Of a stretch of DNA of 64,000 nt, positions 22,878 to 34,039 are shown piece by piece. Source of the stretch: Stachybotrys elegans. Lineage: Eukaryota > Ascomycota > Sordariomycetes > Hypocreales > Stachybotryaceae. The stretch covers positions 186,001-250,000 of the forward strand of contig JAGPNK010000018.1 in the NCBI GenBank assembly GCA_020746835.1. The letters are read 5' to 3'. The position numbers were made by a program, and so were the translations under genes. Below the pieces are notes generated by a model. The model saw only the letters and a list, made by a program, of their open reading frames with translations, searched no databases and was not told where the DNA came from. Numbering within the stretch: position 1 is the stretch's first letter; each line of letters starts with the position of its first letter.

Positions 22878-23984
22878 ATGGCCATTCAACGACTTTACAC
22901 GATACTATCTTGTGTCTTTCTTAGCCTTCACCAGCTTGCTTCTTCTGCTCCAGTAAGCAGCGACGAATCGCAGCGCCTTGCCGATCCTGACTATGGGCCT
23001 GTACCGGGACAAGATCCCTTGTTCAGCTCATACAAGGGCAAAGACCCGACATTCCCTGGTAATCTGAAGGGAACTATCTTTCCTACAGGCAATGGACCTC
23101 CCGGTACGGACGACATTGTGTGGCAAAACTTGCTCGCTGCCGAATGGTTGATTTTCGAGTTCTACCAGCAAGGGGTGGAGGCCTTCAAACCTGAAGACTT
23201 CATCGCGGCTGGGTTTCCAAACCATACATATGATGCCATTTGCGAAATCCGAAACAATGAGGCAGGCCACCTACGATTGTTCCAAGAAAGGATCTCCGAC
23301 AACTCATTGAAGCCCGGAGCCTGTCAATACCGCTTCCCCTTCTATGATGCGCTTTCGTACCTGGCCATTGCAACTGTTCTCGAGATATCCAGCATGGCGT
23401 TCCTGACAGGTCTCGTTCAAACGGCAGAGCTCCCATCTTCTCATGCGGCCATGTTGGCCATTGCCGAGACAGAGACCCGGCATGAGACTTGGGCTCTCCT
23501 TGACATTTGGAAGACGAATCCTTTCGCAGGGCCCATCGACACCATCTACCCATACCCCACCCAGATTCTTGATCCCATCCGACACTATGTTGTGCCTGAC
23601 AGCTGCCCGTCGGAAAATCCTCAGTTCCCCAATCCCAGCCAGAACCTTCCCGGCCTTTCGCCGGCCATTGGCACAAAGTCCTTGCAGCCAGGTTCTACCA
23701 TCACGCTGAACTTCACCGAGCCCACCAACCAGCCGCACTTCCAAGATGACCAGGATTTCTTTGCCACCTTTTTCCACGGACCACTCAACATTAGCGTTCC
23801 TATCAACACCAAGGACTGGCCAGAGCAGAGTATTCAGGTTCAGATCCCAGAGCTGGAACCCAAGGGTGTCTTTATCATGGTCATCACCGATACCGTGGGG
23901 GCCCCAACAATTGACAATGTGATTGTAGGGCCTAGTTTCCTGCTACTGCAACCCGCAGAGCTTGGTCTGGCCCTTATTGTGTGA
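22878..23984 (+). CDS. Rds1-type secreted ferritin-like protein
   Basis: An intronless frame of 368 residues starts at an ATG in good context (ACAAAAATGG). A signal peptide spans residues 1-23. Residues about 84-215 form a Ferritin_2-type four-helix bundle, with acidic and histidine positions in AAEWLIFEFY, NNEAGHL and ETETRHETW that could form a di-metal site. The remaining third is a beta-rich C-terminal region, and the end is hydrophobic (LLLQPAELGLALIV). Length and layout match fungal relatives of the fission-yeast stress protein Rds1. These respond to glucose, ammonium or CO2 stress, but the biochemical role is not settled. The hydrophobic end could be a GPI or membrane signal; that is inference. 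Confidence 0.88.
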   Translation: MAIQRLYTILSCVFLSLHQLASSAPVSSDESQRLADPDYGPVPGQDPLFSSYKGKDPTFPGNLKGTIFPTGNGPPGTDDIVWQNLLAAEWLIFEFYQQGVEAFKPEDFIAAGFPNHTYDAICEIRNNEAGHLRLFQERISDNSLKPGACQYRFPFYDALSYLAIATVLEISSMAFLTGLVQTAELPSSHAAMLAIAETETRHETWALLDIWKTNPFAGPIDTIYPYPTQILDPIRHYVVPDSCPSENPQFPNPSQNLPGLSPAIGTKSLQPGSTITLNFTEPTNQPHFQDDQDFFATFFHGPLNISVPINTKDWPEQSIQVQIPELEPKGVFIMVITDTVGAPTIDNVIVGPSFLLLQPAELGLALIV

Positions 23985-25692
23985 GAGGGGACTGTGTAAT
24001 AGCAGTATGATAATGTCCTATATAGTCTCTAATAGCACGGATCTTTCTTCTAAGTATAATACCACCCCAAACCAGACTCTCTTATAACTATCTACTTATA
24101 TAAGGTATTATTGCTTTATCGAGCTCGGAAGTTGGCCGATGGTGTTGAGATGCCCACATTGAACGGCTGTTCGGCAATTACTTGACACGCATAGGATTCC
24201 ACTAGACAACTGACTCTAGGAAAACGCAGTCTCGCTACTGGAGCAGAACAAGCCTATTTGGCTTCCTAAACTTTGTCTCTGCCAGAAGCCTCCTTACCCA
24301 ACATGAGTGATGGTTGGGTCGGTATAAACCTGCCCATTTTCTAGCGTATTGGCGGCGTTATTAGGCACGTCATTCGCTCAAACAATGCCCGTCGAGAATG
24401 AAACGGAACGGCTGAAAAGGTGATTGGTGGCCGGGAGGGGCGATTCGATAACCTGAGGGTCTGGTATGGTATAGCCAAATCCAGAGCTCCGACCGCAGCT
24501 ACTGGTATTCTGCATGCAGACAAGGTTAAGAACTTGGTAAGCGCGCCACCCGCTCAGGCGAGTGAACTGGGCCCAGAATAAGGGATGAAGGGGAGGTCGG
24601 CCAGGACAAATGTGAGGATATCGATAAAGGCGGAGAGCGGCCATTCTGCGACAAGCAGTTTGCAAGGATAATACGGATGAAGGGGTAAATTGCGCGAGCA
24701 TGGTGATGGCAGCCAAGTCGGCGCGGCTACTATTCACGGTGCAAGGGCAATAAGGGGTCCATGTAGAAAGTCAATCGCAGCAGGAGAATGTGTCCCCGCT
24801 GCAGCGCTGGTTCTGGTTAGGTAGGTTATCTTGGATGGCCGAGGCACAGGGAGGGGACGTGTTAGATAATGATGCAATTCTTCTCTCAAACTGAGGGGTC
24901 AAGGGCCATTTGTATCCATTGGAGTCAGGATAAGCTTTTAGCTATCGGAAGCCTAGAGCGCTATGATAGAAAGCTTTGCACAGCATCGGCAACCTTGTGG
25001 TTGCAGCCAGTCGAAGCCTTCCACCCGCCGTTCTTTCATTCGGAATAGCAATCTTGTGCTGCAGTCAACGGGCCAGTCAATTGAAGCTTTCCGCCGGAGC
25101 GTCAGGAAGCCACGCAGCTGCCGAGCCGTCTTCAACTCTGTATCCAACCTATCTCATGCCTGCAAAGGGATTGAATGGCTTGTGATGCCACCCACTGCAT
25201 GGATCACGGATCGTCTAGGTTAGCATATTGCCCTTGTAACGATCCAGGCCTATCCTGCGTTTAGGGTAAGGGGGTCGGGTCGGTCCTAAAGGGCTGAGTT
25301 AGGGTTAATATTACAAGTGCAGTCAGGGCATTACTTGGTTATCATGGAGGCAGGTGGGGAATCGCAATAGCAGTGTATAGCGTCAATGTTATCTTAAGGC
25401 CTTCTTATCTCCCGTTGTCTAATAACCGCTTTAGAGTTCCCCCAAATAGCTTTTGATATATGCTTATATAAGATGTGTTCGGAATCATGACTTATAATCG
25501 GACTTGTTGCAAATTTTACCGATGGCTTACGAATTCCAATAATTCCAATGAAATTGATTTATAAGTAAGTCTGAGCGACATGAATTATATATTGATGGGG
25601 AAATACTCGCCTGCTATGTTTCTGCCGTCTCCATCCTAATCTTTACAGCCTATATCGACATATCGGATACAAGGACGCCTCAAAATCTCAAT
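23985..25692. other. Intergenic stretch, no gene seen
   Basis: About 1.7 kb, becoming AT-rich towards 25.5 kb. The 119-codon minus frame at 24378-24737 has no domain or splice support. Confidence 0.5.
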
Positions 25693-26894
25693 ATGACGAA
25701 AACAATTTTGGTTATGACTGCTACTGGTAATCAGGTATAGGGAAACCCACATAGGTCTGCATTTATCTATTGGCTCAGTGGCTGACTTTATTATCTATTA
25801 TCTAGGGATCGTCTGTGGCAGACGTATTTCTCAAGAAGCCAGGATGGAAAGTGAAGGGCTTGACACGAAACCTATCCTCACCTGCAAGCCAGGCTTTGGG
25901 TGAAAGGGGTGTTCAGATGGTCAAAGCAGATGTCAACGACGTTGACTCGCTCAAAGCTGCCTTTCAGGATGTGGATGTTATCTTTGGAAACACGGTATTC
26001 TCCGATGCTATGTCGAATTCGAACAGTCCAGATTTGGCCTTCCTAAAGCCTGGTCAGAATACGAGAGAGCTGAGCTATGACTTGGAGCTTCAACAGGGCA
26101 AGAATATTGCGGATGCGGCTGCAAGTGTCGTCCCTACACTTGATAAGTTTATTTGGTCTTCGCTTTCCGATGCTACTAAGTGGAGTAAAGGGAAGTACAC
26201 GGGTGTCTATCATTTCGATTGCAAGGCCCACGTCGTGGACTATATCAACGAATTTTACCCTAGATTGGCAGAGAAGACATCCGTCTTACAGATGGGTTTG
26301 TTCATGACAAACTGGAAATGGGGAAGGACTTCCGTTCCGTGGCAAAAGGTTTGCTATGACATTGATATTTGCAGTGAATGAATATTGCTAAGCAATTTCT
26401 CAGTTATCGAATGGAACCATGCTCCTAAAGATGCCTGGGAGCGGGAATGAGCCGATCCCGTTGGTCCATACGAAGGACACTGGGAATTTTGTTGACGCCC
26501 TACTCAATCTTCCAGCAGGCACGAATATGGTTGCATTTGGTGATCGCCTGACATGGGCGGACTATGTGGAACTCTGGAGCAGTATCACGGGCATTCCAGC
26601 CACATATGAGCGGACCACTGTTAAAGAGCACAGCAAGCTGGCGCCTGCGGATCATAGCGCAGAAATGGCTGAAATGTACGGCTACATGCAAGAGTTTGGA
26701 TTTGCCGGTGGAGATCCGAGCGTGGTGTACTCGAGAGATGTAAGTATCTTTGCTCCGGAGGCTTTATCGAAAAATGTACTATCGGCTAATTTTAATGATT
26801 AAAGATCATGCCTGAGATCCCATGTACGCGCGTTGCGGACTATATTAAGTCAGAAGACTGGACAAATATAGGAGATCCAACCGTCACGAAATAG
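25693..26894 (+). CDS. NmrA-like NAD(P)-binding protein
   Basis: Four exons (25693-25734, 25806-26348, 26404-26739, 26805-26894) give 336 residues. Introns are 71, 55 and 65 bp, and every exon is a whole number of codons. The N-terminus has the family's dinucleotide motif, TGNQGSSV, split by intron 1. Strand-helix units follow (VKGLTR, VKADVND, VIFGNT, FIWSSLSDATKWSKG), and a C-terminal substrate-like domain contains LTWADYVELW. NmrA-like proteins are atypical SDRs without the YxxxK pair; they bind NAD(P) and act as redox sensors or isoflavone-reductase-like enzymes. The fourth exon (IMPEIPCTRVADY...) supplies the usual family end. Direct regulatory function is not shown here. Confidence 0.88.
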
Positions 26895-27189
26895 CTGGGT
26901 GTCTTGAATTACAGCCTTCGTGGCTCAAGCTTTCAAGAGGAGGATACGGCTGTATTTCCACGAGCTCTGCATGAAATGCGACAATGCTGATTCGGTTCAT
27001 GTACCACAGCACGATGAGTCGAGAAACAAACATCAATGCCAAATTGAGACTAGAAAAGCTTTGCCGAAAGGCTACAGCCCGCTTGTTGTCTAGCAATAGA
27101 AAGTTCAAGGCAACTGGAGAGCCCAAACAGCTCAACTTGGGAGGATTTGCAGTCTAAGCCATGCAGTATCTAGGCAGGTACTAGAAGCC

Positions 27190-27541
27190 ATGTGCACGGC
27201 TTTCTTGGCCCAGAAGCTGAGATACCGTGCTCGGTTTGCGTTCTGCCAAGGCCCTTGAGGACACATGACCGAGAAGGGGTGGGCAGCGTAGGATTGTTGG
27301 ACAATACTCAGTGGCTGTGCTTCCTCCTTTACCGAACGCATTGCCACTGGCCCGAGCCAAAGGCGAGCTCCACGTTACGTTGCATGGCGGCTCGGGCCTG
27401 GGCGTCGGGCAAGTCGAGGAATCGTGCGGGGCGGAAGACATCGGTTTCCGGGCCGAAGAGCGCCTCGGAGCGCAGCAGCGATGAAGCATTGGTGTATATA
27501 GCGGTGCCGGCAGGCATGTATTGGCCGGCGAGTGTTATAGT
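27190..27541 (-). pseudogene. Cytochrome P450 C-terminal remnant
   Basis: Minus-strand translation gives the end of a P450: AGQYMPAGTAIYTN (strand beta-2), PETDVFRPARFLD (PERF region) and the heme loop FGSGQWQC. A stop follows two codons after the heme cysteine, and P450-like sequence (FSVMCPQGPWQN, YLSFWAKKAV) resumes in another frame. All upstream P450 sequence is missing: homology stops at about 27541, where an AT-rich block begins. The arginine expected in the heme loop is Gln/Trp. This is a truncated, frameshifted relic, not a working monooxygenase. Confidence 0.78.
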
Positions 27542-27544
27542 TCA

Positions 27545-28058
27545 TGTCTAAAGTTCTGATTCTATTAGCGTTGCAGCTAAGGCCATTTGTTTAGTTTTCT
27601 TTTTATAGCTAGTCTTGCTCCTCTAGAGCTCGATTTATAGTAGTGTTATACACTCTATTCTCTTTTTGACTGTGTTTTAAAGAATAGAAATATACTTTCT
27701 TTAGTAGTATTACTATAATATAGTAAGTATATTTAGTATAGAAAAAAGAATAATAGTATATATAAATAATAATAGCCTTACTATTTATAGAACTAAAGAA
27801 TAGTATTAAATAATAAAGAAATTATTAAATTATTAATATTTTCTATTAGCTAGAGCTAGAAAATAATAAAAAGCTATAGTAATAATAATAATAATAAAAG
27901 TATATATAGTTAAAAAACTTATAGTTAGTAAACTTAATATATATATATACTATTTATTAGTATATATTTTAATAAAATTAATTTTAAAGGTACTATTATT
28001 AAAAGTAATATATTAAAGTTAAAATACTATATATATTATAATTTTAATAGAAGTTATA
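27545..28058. repeat. AT-rich, probably RIP-degraded block
   Basis: Very low GC with TA-rich tracts and no open frames. It abuts the truncated P450. The composition is like the 61.7-64 kb block, where a transposase is recognisable, but here I cannot identify the parent element. Confidence 0.65.
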
Positions 28059-28164
28059 ATGAGGAAAAGAGTGTGCAGTATAGGGTGTAAGTAGTAGAGA
28101 GCAAATAAACAGTAGAGGTAGTGCCTAGTGCCCCGGCAACTAATACAGTCGTAAACAGTAGAGA
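28059..28164 (+). repeat. Dispersed repeat R2, copy 1 (RIP-like changes)
   Basis: About 105 bases match 35697-35802, from ATGAGGAAAAGAGTGTGCAG to GTAAACAGTAGAGA. The differences are transitions, mostly G-to-A and C-to-T relative to copy 2. The two copies diverge immediately on both sides. Confidence 0.8.
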
Positions 28165-29229
28165 AGAACAAGAGCCTTTAGTTATAATACTAAGGTTGCC
28201 ATTAATACAGAGAGGGCTCCTATAATTAGACAGTACTTAAATACATTTTAGGCTTCTATATTTAGAAATTCTCGCTTATATAATACCTAGTGCCCCCCTG
28301 AGCATGGGGTAAAACTGCTTAAGGGGGAAGGGGTGTTAGTAAGGTCCCCTCTCTAGTTATGCTAAGGTCAAATAGATCATATAAATGCCCAATTGCCTGT
28401 CACGTAATACACTTAATCATCTGCATCAGACCGCATCAAGGCTTTAACCACACGCTACAGGGACCACAGTCACAAATACAGTCACGAATAGGCTGACAGC
28501 AGCACGATTAACAAGGCAAAAGGTTTTCCATCCACAGAATACATTAAACATTATCTAGGCCTTCTAACCTGAAACACTCGAAGGAAGCCCTCCACCTCCC
28601 TCCACCAAAGCGGCTCCAAGATATAGGCCTATTGTTTGAAGAAGGCCCTAGTAGGCTTGCTAGTTCTATTTACCTTTTTCTTACCTCTCTGGTTCTGGGG
28701 GGGCCTGGGTCTGGACTATTGGGCTGTTGTTTGAAGGGCTTAAAAGCCCCGGTCTATTATGCACTATTAGTGACACTGTTTCTTGGCCTCTTGGGATGGA
28801 TAGACTTACCTCTGTTTGGCTGTCTCTGGCCTGGGCAGGCTGCTGGTGCCCCTGCTCTGGGGGGTTGTGCCGCCCCTGGCGTTTTGGTTTGTATTCTCCA
28901 TTAAGCTGCTGTGTGTAGGTTGTTGATGATGAAGATTTTAGTATGCAGATGGAAGGAAGAGAAAGAGAGAGGTATACAATGGAGGGGCAAAGGCCTTCTT
29001 GTGTGTATCTCTCGAACTCTATTCTAGGGCTGGGCCTCGCGCGATCACGCATTCCTGGCCCAACGCGGCTACAGCACTATCCGCAGCCACAGCCGTCACA
29101 TGCTTCTTCGTCGCCCACGCAGCCTGAGGACTTCCGCCGGAATCGCGGTACGTCACCTTCGCCTTGTCAGAACACACGCCGACGAACGGTATGTACACAC
29201 ATTGAGAGGCCAGTCTGCTAACCGTAGGT
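28165..29229. other. Intergenic stretch, no gene seen
   Basis: Contains another CCTAGTGCCCC motif at about 28287, echoing the R2 interior. The 90-codon frame at 28632 begins at a non-ATG codon, and its antisense partner is equally long, so neither is called. Confidence 0.45.
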
Positions 29230-29452
29230 CCCCCTGACTACATACGCTTGTACGTGGTTGCTGCCGCTGCCGCTGTTGCAGCCCCCTCATTGTTCTCTGG
29301 CTCCAGCCAACGGGAGATGTCAATATTGTATGCTACAGTCTGACGATCCCTTTATTGTTTGACACTGTTCTTTGGTCCTGCGGGTAGCAAGGCCACTATT
29401 GTTTGCATATACTATTGTTCTTTTTTCCACACTGGACGCACCTACTACATCA
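29230..29452 (+). repeat. Dispersed repeat R3, copy 1
   Basis: About 220 bases match 47690-47880 closely. Shared blocks include CAGCCCCCTCATTGTTCTCT, GCGGGTAGCAAGGCCACTAT and TTTTTCCACACTGGACGCAC. Copy 1 has about 20 extra bases near 29325. No coding frame is shared, so this is probably a non-autonomous element or part of a larger transposon. Confidence 0.82.
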
Positions 29453-30221
29453 TAATACCCAGTGCTTGAGATACTCGCCACGCTGTATTATACCAAGATG
29501 GCAAATTGGTCATGCCTAAGAAAGATACAGTCATGAATAGAGCTTGCCCCTCCCGTTGTCAAATACTGGTGTATATCCGTCAGCCGGATGACCGTACTTG
29601 GCAGTGGTATTTTTGGGAATGACGAGGGCGTAGATATTGTAGGGAATACCTCGTCGAAGTCGAAATCTAGTTCTCATATTGCATAGTTCATAAGCCAGCG
29701 AATTATTCAGCTTCTATTGCGATGGACTTGGTCGACATCTTCCCATCTTGAATCTGGAGGATGGAACCATGACTGGTGGTGAATGAGCGCCTGGCCAAAC
29801 CTAGAGTGTCTGCTCCGGCGTACAGAGCAATATTTCTGGTGAGCTACCAAGCGGGAGAGTATTTGCTGATTAACAATACTTGATGTGTCAGTTACGAAGC
29901 CGGCGGGTCATTCAAGTCTGAGATGTGGATGCAATGATAAACAGAAAGCGTGTGCATGATTAACATAACCTAAATAAAAGGCCAAAAGTAGCAGTACACG
30001 TGATGCCTAGTCCCCTGGTAGCAACGTTCATGTATTATACCAACACTCGCCTTTACGAGCACGGGGCATGTTGCTTCTACACATTTGGTCAGAGGTCGTG
30101 GTGAGATTATGGTTGCTCTTCTCTCAAATCTTGTAAATAATTTCTTCAAATATTTTGCGCTAAATAAGAATGAAAGAAGTATTGTGAAAGATGACGATGC
30201 ATGTTGGGAATTGTCATTGAG
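29453..30221. other. Intergenic stretch, no gene seen
   Basis: Lies between repeat R3 and the stop codon of the bHLH gene, so it includes that gene's 3' region. No supported frame. Confidence 0.45.
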
Positions 30222-31208
30222 CTATTCAAACATCGAAAGACCATTGGGTGCTGTCGCTGCGCCGCGAATGACCAAGTTTGACCGAAGCCAGTTGATTTCT
30301 TCCTGCAAGGACTGTTTCGCCTTGACTAGATCCTCAAGGTTTCGACATGCCATTTGCAGAATTGACCCTTTGCTGAGAGTGTGGCATTTGCTTGGCGATT
30401 CGCCTTCGGCAGAGATATTCTTGCCAGCAATTTCGAGCAAAATAGACGCCAATTGATCAAAAAGATCGTTGAGACGGTTTCGGTACTTCTTCTCAACCTT
30501 GTTATGGCGCATGCGTAATGCTCCATCTTGCTGTGTAGCAGCCCTCTGGCTCCTCCCGTTCTCAGCCTTTGGGTTAGACGCACACGTGGAAGGCAGGCGA
30601 GCTTGCCTCTTCCTCTGACGTCTTTGCTTGATTTTACTGTCCGTAGAGCTCAAGCCTTTTGCTATTGTGACTGGGCTGAGGTCCGGTTTTGCTTGCCACC
30701 GATAGTCTGGCGTGATTGCAGTCTGTGAGGTGGTATAATTCGTTTCGACCGAGTTCCTTCGGGAGCTGACGGGAGAAATGAGGTGCTCCACATTCTCCGT
30801 ATGACCAGGTGGATGCGCATGCTCCTTTTCCACCACCTCCTGAAGATTGCAGCTATCATCCAGCAGCTCGTTTGCCTGCAATGTGGCTCTGGAACCGGCC
30901 ATGTTGAGATCGATGGGACTTGCCAGTGGTTGAGCAGGATCGCTAGTCGTTGAAGCAAAGCCCAATGTCTCCGGCATCAAGATATCGTTGTAAGCTCCTA
31001 TCAGCGGGCCTTCGTTGAGCAAATCCATAGGAAGGTAGAAATGACATCCGTGGGGGTCAAGGGGTGGTGTTTTTGGAGGACTGCCAGGGTAAGAACCGTA
31101 CTATGCGGGAATTTGGTATTAGATTTTTGAGTAGCTGATTTCAGGCTGAAACGGGGCACTCACAGCAGGAATTATTGGGCATGGCCGAGGGATTTCTTCG
31201 TAGTCCAT
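30222..31208 (-). CDS. bHLH transcription factor, SREBP/DevR-like
   Basis: A 45-nt first exon (31164-31208, MDYEEIPRPCPIIPA) joins the main exon (30222-31100) across a 63-bp GTGAGT..ATAG intron, in frame, to give 307 residues. A disordered, Ser/Pro-rich N-terminus and a basic stretch (KIKQRRQRKRQAR) precede the bHLH at residues about 211-274. The basic region RMRHNKVEKKYRNRLN has the His-X3-Glu-X3-Arg E-box pattern. It also has Tyr before the Arg, as in SREBP-type and fungal DevR-type factors. Helix 2 runs into a short leucine-zipper-like coil (LEDLVKAKQSLQEEI). There is no transmembrane segment, so it is not a membrane-bound SREBP. It should be nuclear; targets are unknown. Confidence 0.87.
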
Positions 31209-33162
31209 GTTGATAGGGCGTCGAGAGGTCTAGCAGGGTATCGCATACGTTCGGTAGGGTTCGGGGTGACGAAGCTTTTATCCACAAAATGGCCATGAGG
31301 ATGGCTGGATTAGCGCCGTTAGATTAAACGCGTTATGGGGGCTGAGCTTCTCTAACTACGTAGATGTATATGGCTGTGGCCAATTTAGGTGGACTTGATA
31401 CTGACCATGATTCAACTTGTCTTTATGGAGCTAGTCGGTGGCATTATAATGGAAAAGATACATTCGTCGCTAACAACACACTATCTCTCAAGCAGAGGAG
31501 AACTTGAGTGATGTTAGCTGCGGCTGACAAGCGAGGGAGCGATGAGAAGGGTCTGGACCGTGGAGGCCGCCGCAGTCCTACCCCCAATCTGCTGGTTGTG
31601 CCACTTCTCCAGCCAAGTCGTCTCATGGGCAATGAACTTCTAGCGGCCGACCTAAGTTTTGCTCCTCCCAGCCCGAATGTTCTAGGCCCTAGAGTGTAAG
31701 GGCTGTGGACAACGTCAGCTCGATGCTAGTGGCGCTCTGCTGTTCCATTTGATAGTGAAAGCTGAGGCATAAGAGTGCCTGGCATATGACCTGGTTTGGA
31801 GAGAGTGATGATAGCCGGTACAATGACGAGGCAGGCCGTCATCGCATTCACGAGCAAGTCGATAGCAGAATTATGCAGATGAGATCAAAAGATGTATTGA
31901 AATATGCAACTGAGTTGTCGGAATGGATTCACCCACCAGTGCTTTCAGTTTCTCCACATTGGTGCTGCTGCTGCTGCCAAATGTGGGAGAAAAGAGGAAT
32001 TCCCAAGCAAGAACCAGAATAACCGCGTAGCCGCTGACTCCCGCGTAAGCATCGCCTGCCCAACGGTCGATACTACCTGCAAGCGCAGAAAGTGTGGGGT
32101 GAGGCGCAAAGTCAAAATCGGACGAGTATCCTTGGTGCGGCTGAGAAGGGAGCTGCCATTGGCGCCAAGAACAGTCCAATAGGCAGCACTGGGAAAAGCC
32201 CCGGGGGATACTGTTCGGTGATTGGTATCTCATAGCCCCGACGCCATGCCCATGCCCATGGTTTTGGTGGCTTGGATGGCTTGGACGGCTTGATATTGTC
32301 GGGCTATTACGGCAGAGATCGAAGATCACTTCAGGTCTTGGCCTGCTGTAGAAAAACTCCGACACGAACCGCCGGGTGTACGATGGAGAAACTGATGGGA
32401 AATCGGAAATACTCCAGCCAGCGTGGTAGAGATGGTCAACCTTAGGGAAAGCCTCGGTTGATGCAAGGTTCGGGCCATGCAACCAATACGTGATCAGCTG
32501 TGACAATCGTATTCAGGTGTGAATGTGAACGGCGACACTAGCACTAACGTAAAGCCCGTAGCCTAACGGTTTTCCTAGGCTCCTAGGAGGAATGTGCGAA
32601 GGGAAGAACTCTTCACATTCTAGACTCTCTGGCTGGCTGAAGAAGTTCAAAATAAAGAATGCGCAGAGAACTGTATAATCTCGGCATTGCTGAGGGAGAG
32701 ATGGGCAATGAGAATGGAAATGGAGGCCATGGAATGCGTGGTGAAGCAGCGAAACAATGTCTCGGCGGCTGGTTTTAGCCTGCTTTGATGTGATGAGGTG
32801 CATATGTGCCACGTGGACCGTTGCAATTCTCAGCCACCTTTCTTAGCCCAAAGTTAGCTTCCAGAGTGTGCCATGGTCAGATCTGGAATTCTTTACCAAT
32901 GTAACGTTGTGTGATCTTCCCTGTGATTGCGCCAAGCGAAGGTGATTTCACTTCTTAAAACAGGCTGTCAAGGAGAATGGGGTGTTCGAATGCTGTGATG
33001 AGTTTGGTATGAGTTTACCATTGCATTCTGCCGATCATGCACTGGCTTGGTCCAACAGTCTACAAATCCCCTCGTGGCCGAACTTATATAAATTGGTCTT
33101 CCTCCTAGCTTGCCGCAGTGATATCAGTGACCACTCCCATTCTTGAACATCTTCCAATCATC
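31209..33162. other. Intergenic stretch, no gene seen
   Basis: Nearly 2 kb upstream of two divergent genes. The 211-codon minus frame at 31871-32506 starts at TTG, has no domain and contains low-complexity His-Gly repeats; I do not call it. Confidence 0.5.
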
Positions 33163-33894
33163 ATGCTTTGTAGTATATCATGTCCTCACGCAATCGAAGC
33201 CAAGCACGTCCCTGACCTTTTGTTCCATACTACCCTCACCGTCGTTGATTACCAGGGAGATGTATCCGGAAGCACTCGATATATGGTCGTGCTGGGCACG
33301 AATAGCAACCTCAAGGATGCTAAGTCCTTCTGCTTGTGTTCCCTACAACGCCTCGGGTTTGATCAAGACGAGTTTTCTGAGTACAAGGTACGGCCTACCG
33401 AGGATTCGGTGATAGAAAACTGGGAGCACGGGGAAAGAGTCATTATTTTCGCAAAGGCTCCGTCAGAGCAAGTCTTCTTGGTTGGGATTTTCACCACCCC
33501 AAACACCGAGTCTCTCCCCGCAAATCAAGCCGAGACCCTCATTCTTCCAGACGGGGCAACATTCTTGCACTACGTCCTGAAGACAACTGTCGATTACAAC
33601 GCCGACCGGACTGGCTCTAAACAATGGACGGAGATCTTGGGATCATTTGTCCACCGTGCCGACGCCTGGACCGCTGCACACAAGACGCTTAATAAAACCG
33701 ACTTTGCCGAGTATAACGAGCGTGGGGACCAAGAACTGGTCGGCCAATGGCCCTACGATGACGATGTTGCGGTTCACGCTGTCACTGAAACAGGCTTGAA
33801 TCTCTTTATCAGTATCAAAGTTCCACCGATTCATGATATCAGGGGCAGGATGGCAACGAGGAAACTGTCGAAATGGGGGGGAACCGAAAAATAG
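33163..33894 (+). CDS. Unknown protein with two similar halves
   Basis: An intronless frame of 243 residues. The open frame begins 15 codons earlier at a GTG, but the first ATG is at 33163. I do not recognise the family. The two halves align by eye. Each has a strand reading TLTVVDYQGD or LKTTVDYNAD, then a Gly-Ser, a helix rich in Ala and Leu, a Phe-X-Glu-Tyr (DEFSEYKVR / TDFAEYNER), a hydrophobic strand and a final FLVGI/FISI strand. That suggests an internal duplication of an alpha/beta domain of about 105 residues. There is no signal peptide or membrane segment, so it is probably cytosolic. Confidence 0.68.
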   Translation: MLCSISCPHAIEAKHVPDLLFHTTLTVVDYQGDVSGSTRYMVVLGTNSNLKDAKSFCLCSLQRLGFDQDEFSEYKVRPTEDSVIENWEHGERVIIFAKAPSEQVFLVGIFTTPNTESLPANQAETLILPDGATFLHYVLKTTVDYNADRTGSKQWTEILGSFVHRADAWTAAHKTLNKTDFAEYNERGDQELVGQWPYDDDVAVHAVTETGLNLFISIKVPPIHDIRGRMATRKLSKWGGTEK

Positions 33895-34039
33895 TCTGTG
33901 TTCCTGTGGTCTAACCATGCTTCTTGCATGTCTCGGCTATGCTTCTTTCCTATTACTCATTCGCCTTGGCACTTGTCGAGTCCAACAGTGGTCATTCCTA
34001 TTTCGCATTGGGTATTTGAGTGCTGTCTGGTTGACAAGT

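Noticed and set aside
22878..27541. Secondary-metabolite cluster (P450, NmrA-like, ferritin-like)
   Set aside because: There is no synthase gene, the P450 is a relic, and the other two are common stand-alone genes.
28632..28904. Hydrophobic 90-codon plus frame
   Set aside because: Non-ATG start and an equally long antisense frame; the hydrophobicity is a composition effect.
31871..32506. 211-codon minus-strand frame
   Set aside because: Starts at TTG, low-complexity His-Gly stretch, no domain, no splice context.
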